64,000 nucleotides of DNA from CAVQCJ01 sp963849365 (lineage in GTDB: Bacteria; Actinomycetota; Actinomycetes; Prado026), in assembly GCA_963849365.1 (NCBI GenBank), contig CAWKHA010000004.1, forward strand, positions 1,488,001-1,552,000, read 5' to 3'. Shown here piece after piece: positions 24,773-32,680 of this stretch. Within the stretch, counting starts at the first letter, position 1. Each line of letters opens with the position of its first letter. Below the pieces are notes generated by a model that was not told the DNA's origin, ran no database searches, and saw only the letters and a list, made by a program, of their open reading frames with translations. The translations under genes were made by a program, and so were the position numbers.

Positions 24773-25824
24773 CCGGCGAGCCGCTGGTGCTCGGCATCGA
24801 GACCTCGTGCGACGAGACCGGGGTCGGGATCGTCCGCGGCACGACGCTGCTCGCCGATGCGGTCGCCTCCAGCGTCGCCGAGCACGAGCGGTTCGGCGGG
24901 GTGGTGCCCGAGGTGGCCAGCCGCGCCCACCTGGAAGCCATGGTCCCGATGCTCGAGCGCGCCTGCGCCCAGGCGGGCGTCCGGCTGGACGCGCTCGACG
25001 CGGTGGCCGTGACCGCCGGCCCCGGGCTGGCCGGTGCCCTGCTGGTGGGCGACGCGGCCGGCAAGGCGCTCGGGCTCGCGCTGGGGAAGCCGGTGTACGG
25101 CGTCAACCACCTGGCCGCGCACGTCGCGGTGGACCAGCTCGAGCACGGCCGGCTGCCCGAGCCGACCCTGGCGCTGCTCGTCAGCGGTGGCCACTCCTCG
25201 CTCCTGCTCGTGCCGGACGTGACCGCCGACGTACGCCCGCTCGGCCAGACCCTGGACGACGCCGCCGGAGAGGCGTTCGACAAGGTGGCCAGGCTGCTGG
25301 GCCTGCCGTTCCCCGGTGGGCCCTACATCGACCGGGCGGCGCGCGACGGAGACCCGGACGCCATCGCCTTCCCACGTGGCCTCTCCGGCCCGCGCGACAC
25401 CGCCCCGGACTCCGAGCACCGCTACGACTTCTCCTTCTCCGGGCTCAAGACGGCCGTGGCGCGCTGGGTCGAGCAGCGCGAGCGCGCCGGCGAGGCGGTC
25501 CCGGTCGCTGACGTGGCCGCCGCCTTCCAGGAGGCGGTCGTGGACGTCCTCACGGACAAGGCCGTGCGTGCCGCCCGCGAGCACGGTGTGCGCGACCTCG
25601 TGCTCGGCGGTGGCGTGGCCGCGAACACGCGGCTGCGGGCCGTCGCCGAGCGACGGTGCGCGGACGCCGGGCTGCGGCTGCGGGTGCCCCGTCCCGGGCT
25701 GTGCACAGACAACGGCGCGATGGTCGCCGCGCTGGGTGCCGAGCTGGTCGCCCGCGGGCGCGCGCCCTCGTCGCCGGACCACCGCGCCGACTCGGCGATG
25801 CCGGTGACGCAGGTGCTCGCCTAA
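24769..25824 (+). CDS. tsaD: tRNA threonylcarbamoyltransferase TsaD
   Basis: TsaD transfers the threonylcarbamoyl group to adenosine 37 of ANN-decoding tRNAs. The 351-residue ASKHA protein has VLGIETSCDETGVGIV, the metal-binding HxxxH in YGVNHLAAHVAV, LLVSGGHSSLLLV, GQTLDDAAGEAFDKVARLLGLPFPGGPYID, FSFSGLKTAV and LGGGVAANTRLR. ATG at 24769 overlaps the rimI stop. It ends the operon and its TAA shares bases with the TAG of the convergent methyltransferase (CTAA at 25821-25824). Confidence 0.97.
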   Translation: MTGEPLVLGIETSCDETGVGIVRGTTLLADAVASSVAEHERFGGVVPEVASRAHLEAMVPMLERACAQAGVRLDALDAVAVTAGPGLAGALLVGDAAGKALGLALGKPVYGVNHLAAHVAVDQLEHGRLPEPTLALLVSGGHSSLLLVPDVTADVRPLGQTLDDAAGEAFDKVARLLGLPFPGGPYIDRAARDGDPDAIAFPRGLSGPRDTAPDSEHRYDFSFSGLKTAVARWVEQRERAGEAVPVADVAAAFQEAVVDVLTDKAVRAAREHGVRDLVLGGGVAANTRLRAVAERRCADAGLRLRVPRPGLCTDNGAMVAALGAELVARGRAPSSPDHRADSAMPVTQVLA

Positions 25825-27035
25825 GCACCCGTCGCCGGGACCGGCGGGGGAGACAGGATCGCGACGGGGTCGGTGCCCACCCGGGTCAGCAGCACGGTCC
25901 AGGTCGGTCCGGCACCGTCCAGGCGCAGCCGCCGGCGCAGGTCCTCGGGGTCGACCGCGCTGCCGCGCTTCTTGACCACCACGTCGCCGGCTCCGCGCTC
26001 GCGCAGTGCCGCCCGCAGCCGCTTGAGCTGGAACGTCAGCACGGCGTCGACCGCGTACCGGTGCGTGAACGGCGAGCCGACGTCCCGGTCGGTGGTGACG
26101 TACGCGATCGAAGGGTCCAGCAGCCGCCCGCCGATCGAGGCGGCCACCTCGGCGACCAGCCCGGCCCGCACCACAGCGCCGTCGGGCTCGTGCACCCACC
26201 GCCCGGCCGGACCGACCGGCGGCGGCCCGAGGCCGGGCTCGTCGACCAGGGTGGCGGCGGTTGGCAGCAGCGTCGCGCGCCGCCGAGCCGGTCCGTCCAG
26301 CCCCGCCAGCGGCCCGAACCAGAGGGCGGCCTCCTTGACGTCGCCACGGTCCGACACCCACTCGGCCTCGGCTCCCGGCGGCACCAGGGAGTGCGGGATC
26401 CCCGGCGCCACCTTCGCCGCGGTGGCCGGCGTCCGGGTGGCCAGCTCGAGCACGAACGAGTACGGCGGCGCGTAGGCGTCCGGGTCGAAGGTGCGGCGCC
26501 CGGACCCGGACCGCCGGGCCGGGTCGACGAACGCCGCGTCGCAGCCGGACAGGTCGGTCGTCCGCACGTCCTCGCAGCGCAGCTCGACCCGATCGGACAG
26601 GCCGAGCGACCGGACGTTGGCCGTGGCCAGCGCGACCGTCACCGGGTCGAGATCCACCGCACGGACGCTGGCAACCGCGCTGGCCAGGGCGACGAGGTCC
26701 CCGCCGACGCCGCAGCACAGGTCCGCGACGGCCCGGCTCCCGAGCTCGGCGAACCGCCGGGCCCGGTGCCGGGCCACCGAGCGTCGCGTCGCCTGCTCGA
26801 GCCCGGGCTCCGTCCACAGCATGAGGTCGGCGTCCGGGCCGAACTTGGCCCGGGCCCGGCGTCGCAGCCTCGCCTGGGTGAGCGCCAGCGAGACGAGCCC
26901 GGCATCGGTCCGCCCGGCGCGCAGCCGCTCAGCGACGGCCAGCAGCTCTTCGCCACCGTCCAGTGCGGCGACCGCGGCGTCCACGAGCGCCCGGCCCGCC
27001 GCCGAGTCGAGCTCCGCGACGTCGGCCAGGTCCAC
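25821..27035 (-). CDS. Class I SAM-dependent methyltransferase, THUMP-like type
   Basis: A 404-residue protein. An N-terminal helical part (VDLADVAELDSAAGRALVDAAVAALDGGEELLAVAERLR) precedes a Rossmann methyltransferase core with ADLCCGVGGDLVALASAV (motif I), VRAVDLDPVTVALATANV and AAFVDPARRSGSGRRTFDP. The C-terminal segment (VLTFQLKRLRAALRERGAGDVVVKKRGSAVDPEDLRRRLRLDG) resembles the THUMP-like domain often found with this methyltransferase. The substrate is unknown, RNA being a reasonable guess. GTG at 27035 with AGGA upstream was chosen; the frame is open further but would cross the groES control region. Confidence 0.8.
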   Translation of the reverse strand: MDLADVAELDSAAGRALVDAAVAALDGGEELLAVAERLRAGRTDAGLVSLALTQARLRRRARAKFGPDADLMLWTEPGLEQATRRSVARHRARRFAELGSRAVADLCCGVGGDLVALASAVASVRAVDLDPVTVALATANVRSLGLSDRVELRCEDVRTTDLSGCDAAFVDPARRSGSGRRTFDPDAYAPPYSFVLELATRTPATAAKVAPGIPHSLVPPGAEAEWVSDRGDVKEAALWFGPLAGLDGPARRRATLLPTAATLVDEPGLGPPPVGPAGRWVHEPDGAVVRAGLVAEVAASIGGRLLDPSIAYVTTDRDVGSPFTHRYAVDAVLTFQLKRLRAALRERGAGDVVVKKRGSAVDPEDLRRRLRLDGAGPTWTVLLTRVGTDPVAILSPPPVPATGA

Positions 27036-27139
27036 CGCGCCATCCTGCCGGAGCGGGCGCGCCGGCCCAGCGTCCGACGTGCGGTCGACGCCGTGGCACC
27101 CGGAGCGGGGGCCCGCCGCAGTTCGTGAACACCGCGCGA

Positions 27140-27181
27140 TTGGCACTCGGGTTGACGGAGTGCTAACGCCCAACCTAGGGT
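27140..27181 (+). promoter_or_regulatory. groES promoter with CIRCE operator
   Basis: TTGGCACTC (27140-27148), nine bases, then GAGTGCTAA (27158-27166) matches the CIRCE element bound by HrcA except for one base. TTGACG (27152-27157) and TAGGGT (27176-27181) form a promoter with an 18-base spacer, so HrcA would cover the -35 box. A second left half-site TTGGCACTC at 27190-27198 has no good right half. Confidence 0.9.
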
Positions 27182-27304
27182 GTGACCCGTTGGCACTCTC
27201 ACCCCGAGTCTGCCAGCGAACATGCGTGCGACACGGGTCCTGGCCCCGCGACGACAGGCCCCGCGGTCGCCTCCAAGTGCCCATCCGTCGGAGGTAAACC
27301 AACC

Positions 27305-27598
27305 GTGTCGGTCACCATCAAGCCGCTCGAGGACCGGATCCTCGTCAAGTCGGTCGACGCCGAGCAGACCACTGCCTCGGGTCTCGTCATCCCCGACACC
27401 GCCAAGGAGAAGCCCCAGGAGGGCGAGGTCCTGGCCGTGGGTCCCGGTCGTTTCGAGGACGGGCAGCGGCTGCCGCTCGACATCAAGGTCGGCGACAAGG
27501 TCATCTACAGCAAGTACGGCGGCACCGAGGTCAAGTACAACGGCGAGGAGTACCTCATTCTCTCCTCGCGCGACGTGCTCGCCGTGCTCGAGAGCTGA
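27305..27598 (+). CDS. groES: Co-chaperonin GroES
   Basis: GroES caps the GroEL chamber during protein folding. The 97-residue protein reads MSVTIKPLEDRILVKSVDAEQTTASGLVIPDTAKEKPQEGEVLAVGPGR and continues to the IYSKYGGTEVKYNGEEYLILSSRDVLAVLE end typical of the family; the mobile loop is EQTTASGLVIPD. GTG at 27305 has GGAGGT 9 bases upstream. The leader from the CIRCE-controlled promoter is about 115 bases. groEL follows after a hairpin. Confidence 0.98.
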   Translation: MSVTIKPLEDRILVKSVDAEQTTASGLVIPDTAKEKPQEGEVLAVGPGRFEDGQRLPLDIKVGDKVIYSKYGGTEVKYNGEEYLILSSRDVLAVLES

Positions 27599-27650
27599 TC
27601 CCAGCCCGCGAGCCACGCACCACCTTTCGTACGTCAGGACCACAGCAGGA

Positions 27651-27688
27651 GACGCCCCGGCGGCCCGACACCCGGGCCACGGGGCGTC
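27651..27688 (+). terminator. Hairpin between groES and groEL
   Basis: GACGCCCCG (27651-27659) pairs exactly with 27680-27688, with further G/C pairing possible inside the 20-base loop, and TT follows. It lies 31 bases before the groEL ATG and may act as a processing or attenuation site that sets the groES to groEL ratio. Confidence 0.55.
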
Positions 27689-27718
27689 TTCCGCGACAGG
27701 GAAGGACGACCCCGTTCC

Positions 27719-29356
<1,638 letters not shown>

Positions 29357-29378
29357 CAGCAGCCAACGCCAGGCACCG

Positions 29379-29417
29379 GACGAGGGCCGACCCCCGCAGC
29401 GGGGGCCGGCCCTCGTC
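29379..29417. terminator. Bidirectional terminator between groEL and the WhiB gene
   Basis: A 39-base near-perfect hairpin (left arm from 29379, right arm to 29417, 3-base loop, one mismatch) lies between the convergent groEL and whiB-like genes, 22 and 33 bases from their stops. A short TTT follows on the + strand. Confidence 0.8.
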
Positions 29418-29450
29418 GGCTTTCCCGCGGTCCCCGTGCAAGGCCGCCGG

Positions 29451-29744
29451 TCAGCCGACGAACATGCGCGACCCGCGTTCGTAGCAGGTCTCGCGCTCGT
29501 CCTCGGACAAGCCGCCCCAGACGCCGTACGGCTCGCGTACGCGCAGCGCGTGCGCCCGGCAGCTGGCCAGCACCGGGCAGGTCGCGCAGACCCGCTTCGC
29601 CGCCCGGTCGCGGTTGCTGCGCGCCGGCCCGCGCTCGCCCTCGGGGTGGAAGAAGAGGTCGGGGTCTGCCTCCCGGCAGGCCGAGCCGAGCTGCCAGTCC
29701 CACAGCTCGGCGTTGGGTCCCGGGAGCCGGGACAGGTCGGCCAT
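29451..29744 (-). CDS. whiD: WhiB family iron-sulfur transcription factor, WhiD/WhiB3-like
   Basis: WhiB-like proteins bind an oxygen- and NO-sensitive [4Fe-4S] cluster and work with the principal sigma factor. The 97-residue protein reads LPGPNAELWDWQLGSACREADPDLFFHPEGERG with four cluster cysteines (Cys23, Cys53, Cys56, Cys62: CATCPVLASC) and the EPYGVWGGLSEDER turn. LPGPNA-W-WQL and FFHPxGERG are marks of the WhiD/WhiB3 subgroup, which governs spore maturation in Streptomyces and redox homeostasis in Mycobacterium. The location next to groEL and upstream of bldM-guaB agrees. ATG at 29744 follows GAGGAGG. Confidence 0.9.
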   Translation of the reverse strand: MADLSRLPGPNAELWDWQLGSACREADPDLFFHPEGERGPARSNRDRAAKRVCATCPVLASCRAHALRVREPYGVWGGLSEDERETCYERGSRMFVG

Positions 29745-29799
29745 GCGGGCCTCCTCGGAAGCGGTCGGGGGGCAGGTGCTCTCGCAGCTGCTGCCGGCG

Positions 29800-29828
29800 A
29801 ACCTAATACCGCGCCAAAAGTTATTCAA
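29800..29828 (-). promoter_or_regulatory. Predicted promoter of the WhiD-like gene
   Basis: On the minus strand TTGAAT (29823-29828) and TAGGTT (29800-29805) are 17 bases apart, giving a leader of about 50 bases. The sequence is unusually AT-rich for the window (CCAAAAGTTATTCAAC on the + strand). The divergent MerR gene starts 55 bases away. Confidence 0.6.
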
Positions 29829-29882
29829 CTCGGCGGTGTGTTCCGGGTGCGGCAGGTGCCTGTCGGACCGAGAATGGGTGCC

Positions 29883-30866
29883 ATGGCGGCGCGCGGCACC
29901 CGGGGCCACGCAGGCCCGCCGGGGGAGGCCCCGGACGACCTGCGGACACCCCCTCCGGCCCCGCTGTCCGTGGCCGCGGTCGCCCGCCGCCTGGGAGTGG
30001 CCCCGGCGACGCTGCGGACGTGGGACCGGCGGTACGGCATCGGACCCACCCAGCACGCCGCCGGGGCGCACCGGCGTTACCAGCCCGGCGACGTCGCGCG
30101 TCTGGACGTGATGCGCCGGCTGACCAGGGCCGGCGTCAACCCCTCCGACGCGGCCGTAGCGGCGCTGGCCGAAGGTCCAGCCGCGGCGCTGGCCCCCGGG
30201 TCGCCGGCCCCGGTGTCGCCGGCCGGCCGTGGCGGTGGCGGCCGGGTGGTCGCGTTGCCGACCGCCGGCGAGCGGACCCGCGGGCTGGCCAGGGCAGCCA
30301 TGGCCCTCGACGCGGCCGCGGTCTCGACCACGATCCGCTCCTCGTTGCGGGAGCACGGTGTCATCCGCACCTGGGACGACCTGCTCGCGCCCGCCCTGAC
30401 CGGGATCGGCCGGCGCTGGGAGGCCACCGGCGAGGGGGTCGACGTGGAGCACCTGCTCTCCGAGTGCGTGATCGGTGCGATGAGCTCGGTCAGGCCGGGG
30501 CCGGGCCGTCCGGGCGCGCGGGCGGTCCTGCTGGCCAGCGCCGAGGAGGAGATGCACTCGCTCCCCTTGTACGCGCTCGCCGCGGCCCTGGCCGAGCGTG
30601 GCGTTCCCAGCCGGCTTCTGGGTGCCCGGGTACCGCGGGACGCGCTCGCCGCGGCGTTCCGCCGGGTCGGCCCGCCGGCTCTGTTCGTGTGGTCCCAGAG
30701 CGCGGCGACCGGCGATCCCGGGCAGCTCGTCGAGCTCCCGTCGCTGCGCCCTCGCCCGTCGGTCGTGGTCGGCGGATCGGGCTGGCCGCAGCGACTGCCT
30801 CCAGGGGTCGTGCGCGCGGAGAGCCTGCCGGAGGCGTTGGGCGCCCTCCTGGCTGCTGCCGCGTGA
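29883..30866 (+). CDS. MerR family regulator with cobalamin-binding domain, CarH/LitR-like
   Basis: A 327-residue protein. Residues 27-95 are a MerR winged helix (LSVAAVARRLGVAPATLRTWDRRYGIGPTQHAAGAHRRYQPGDVARLDVMRRL). A Pro/Gly-rich linker (about 98-120) precedes a helical bundle carrying the W-x9-EH motif (Trp179, Glu189, His190). The Rossmann-like end has AEEEMHSLPLYALAAALAERGVPSRLLG, with His225 at the place of the lower cobalt ligand of CarH, and VVVGGSGWP. These are the adenosylcobalamin and light-sensing residues of CarH/LitR. Start ATG 29883 with GAGAAT 7 bases upstream fits a leaderless gene; ATG 29874 is possible. It is divergent from the WhiD-like gene. Confidence 0.85.
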   Translation: MAARGTRGHAGPPGEAPDDLRTPPPAPLSVAAVARRLGVAPATLRTWDRRYGIGPTQHAAGAHRRYQPGDVARLDVMRRLTRAGVNPSDAAVAALAEGPAAALAPGSPAPVSPAGRGGGGRVVALPTAGERTRGLARAAMALDAAAVSTTIRSSLREHGVIRTWDDLLAPALTGIGRRWEATGEGVDVEHLLSECVIGAMSSVRPGPGRPGARAVLLASAEEEMHSLPLYALAAALAERGVPSRLLGARVPRDALAAAFRRVGPPALFVWSQSAATGDPGQLVELPSLRPRPSVVVGGSGWPQRLPPGVVRAESLPEALGALLAAAA

Positions 30867-30905
30867 GGCGACCCGGGCGCGGGCTACTCCGGCGGGGGTC
30901 GGCGA

Positions 30906-30913
30906 GCCGATAA
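30906..30913 (+). promoter_or_regulatory. Possible WhiG/FliA-type -10 element
   Basis: GCCGATAA is an exact match to the -10 consensus of sigma-28/WhiG promoters. The matching -35 (TAAA) is not clear; TACT at 30885-30888 is the nearest candidate. It lies between the MerR gene and the TPR-like gene, about 105 bases before the GTG at 31018. Confidence 0.35.
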
Positions 30914-31017
30914 CCTCCACCGGGGGGCAGGCGCGAGGCCACGCCGGGGGTCCGTACGGGGACGCGGGTGACGGGATGGGTGGTATCGGGCACGAGGTCG
31001 AGGCGGAGGAGTGCGGC

Positions 31018-31926
31018 GTGGCTGAGGACCTGGCCGGCCTGCTGGCCGCGGGCGAGCGCGCAGCCTTCCACGGCCGCCCCTCTGCCGGCGTCTCCCCGCT
31101 GCAGCAGGCCGTCGAGGCCGCCCATGCCGACGGCCACGACGACGAGGCCACGGCGGCGGCCTGGCTGCTCGGCGTCGCGCTCGGTGCGGCCGGCCGGTAC
31201 GGCAGCGCGCTGGCGGTGCTCGAGCCGCTGGCCGAGCGGGCCGCCGTTGCCCACCCCGCGCGCCGGCTGTTCGCCTCGCTCGCCGCATCGACCGCCGCCA
31301 GCGTGCATCGCCAGATCGGCCGGCACGCTGCCGCCCGCGCGCTGGACGAACGGGCCGTGGAGCTGGCCGGCGACGCCGCGGAGGCGCTGTTCGACGCCCG
31401 GCTGGGGCTGGCTGCCGACGCGGTCGGGCTCGGCGAGGCCGACGCCGCCCGTGCCGCCCTGGAGCAGGCGACGGCGCTGCTGGAGGGCCGGTCGGACTGG
31501 TGGCGGCAGAAGGTGCGGGCGCTGTGGGTCCGGGCCGAGGTGGCGCTGCTCGGCGGCGACCCCGGCGCGGCGGTCAAGGCGGCGGACGGCGCGGTCACCC
31601 TGGCCGAGGGCTCCGGGGCGCCCCGGCACGTCGCCAAGAGCCTGCTCTTCCTCGGCGTCGCGCAGGTGCAGGGCGGTGAACCCGACGACGCCGCGGACAC
31701 GCTGCGCCGCGCGGCGACGCTGGCGGAGCGGCTGGGCTGCCTGCCGCTGGTCTGGCCGTCCAGGGCGGTGCTCGGGGCCCTGCTCGAGGGCCAGGAACCG
31801 GCCGAGAGCGCCAAGAACCTGGCCGCCGCCCGGAACGCGGTGATCACCATCGCGGACGACCTGCCGGAGGCGCTGCGCGACGAGTGGCTGGCCAGGCCGG
31901 ACGTCGCGGCCCTGATGGGCGGCTGA
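31018..31926 (+). CDS. TPR-like helical repeat protein
   Basis: A 302-residue all-helical protein of paired Ala-rich helices (for example ATAAAWLLGVALGAAGRYGSALAVLEPLAERAAVA, AASVHRQIGRHAAARALDERAVELAGD, LVRAEVALLGGDPGAAVKAADGAVTLAEG-like segments, SLLFLGVAQVQGGEPDDAADTLRRAATLAERLG), fitting TPR repeats and protein interaction. GTG at 31018 was chosen because GGAGGAG lies 6 bases upstream. A hypothetical protein of this kind occupies the same place between whiB3 and guaB2 in Mycobacterium, which supports orthology by synteny. Its partner is unknown; BldM or WhiD neighbors are candidates. Confidence 0.75.
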   Translation: MAEDLAGLLAAGERAAFHGRPSAGVSPLQQAVEAAHADGHDDEATAAAWLLGVALGAAGRYGSALAVLEPLAERAAVAHPARRLFASLAASTAASVHRQIGRHAAARALDERAVELAGDAAEALFDARLGLAADAVGLGEADAARAALEQATALLEGRSDWWRQKVRALWVRAEVALLGGDPGAAVKAADGAVTLAEGSGAPRHVAKSLLFLGVAQVQGGEPDDAADTLRRAATLAERLGCLPLVWPSRAVLGALLEGQEPAESAKNLAAARNAVITIADDLPEALRDEWLARPDVAALMGG

Positions 31927-31969
31927 CCCGGCCGCCGGAGGCCACCCGACCCCGGCCGGGCGTGGCCGA

Positions 31970-32017
31970 GCTTCGGCATGGTTTTGCGCTCAGTACCGGG
32001 TGCCGACCTGCCGAAGC
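31970..32017. repeat. Inverted repeat upstream of bldM
   Basis: GCTTCGGCA (31970-31978) and TGCCGAAGC (32009-32017) are exact complements 30 bases apart, immediately before the bldM start at 32025. They could be two half-sites for a regulator or a loop-closing stem around the promoter. Confidence 0.45.
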
Positions 32018-32024
32018 ACTGAAC

Positions 32025-32636
32025 GTGGCAACGGTGTGTGTGTGCGACGACTCCCCGCTGGCCCGCGAGTCGCTTCGCCGCGTGGTCGCGACGGTGCCCG
32101 GTGTCGACCGGGTGAGCGCGGCCGCGAGCGGCGAGGAGATGCTCGCGCGCTACTCGGTGGACCGGCCGGACGTGGTGCTGGCCGACGTACGCATGCCTGG
32201 GATCGGTGGCGTGGAAGCGGCCCGGCGCCTGCTGGCCGTCCACCCGGACGCGACCGTGCTGATGCTGACGATGGCCGAGGACACCGACGGGGTCGCGCGC
32301 GCGGTGGCGCACGGCGCGCGCGGGTACGTCCGCAAGGACGCCTCGCGCGAGGAGCTGTCGGCGACTCTGATGCAGGTGCTCGGCGGGCGGACCCGCAGCA
32401 GTGGCGCCGCCGGTCGGCGCGCCGACGGTCAGGCCGACCCGCCGTCGCTGTCCGAGCGCGAGCTCCAGGTGCTCGGCGGGATGGCCAGGGGACGGAGCAA
32501 CGCCGAGATCGGCCGCGAGCTGTACCTGTCCGAGGACACCGTGAAGACGCACGCCCGCCGGCTGTTCCGCAAGCTGGGCGCCTCGGACCGCGCGCACGCG
32601 GTCGCGGTCGGGTTCCGCTGGGGCCTCGTCCGCTGA
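32025..32636 (+). CDS. bldM: BldM-like response regulator (NarL/LuxR type)
   Basis: BldM controls aerial growth and spore genes in Streptomyces as a homodimer or with WhiI. The 203-residue protein has a receiver domain (1-120) with Asp8, Asp9, Asp54, Thr82 and Lys104 all present, then a linker and a LuxR-type helix-turn-helix (141-203: SLSERELQVLGGMARGRSNAEIGRELYLSEDTVKTHARRLFRKLGASDRAHAVA) ending VGFRWGLVR. The start VCVCDDSPLARESLRR and this ending match BldM as I remember it. The GTG at 32025 has only a weak ribosome site. No histidine kinase is nearby, as for BldM. Confidence 0.88.
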   Translation: MATVCVCDDSPLARESLRRVVATVPGVDRVSAAASGEEMLARYSVDRPDVVLADVRMPGIGGVEAARRLLAVHPDATVLMLTMAEDTDGVARAVAHGARGYVRKDASREELSATLMQVLGGRTRSSGAAGRRADGQADPPSLSERELQVLGGMARGRSNAEIGRELYLSEDTVKTHARRLFRKLGASDRAHAVAVGFRWGLVR

Positions 32637-32669
32637 CCTCCGCCCGGGCCGGCTGGGAGCGGGGTTGTC

Positions 32670-32675
32670 TAGGAT
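32670..32675 (+). promoter_or_regulatory. Predicted -10 of leaderless guaB
   Basis: TAGGAT ends 5 bases before the guaB ATG at 32681 and there is no Shine-Dalgarno sequence in between. Confidence 0.55.
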
Positions 32676-32680
32676 GAGTC

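Noticed and set aside
27205..27225. Complete second CIRCE element
   Set aside because: The right half-site is GTCTGCCAG instead of GAGTGCTAA, so only the left half is present.
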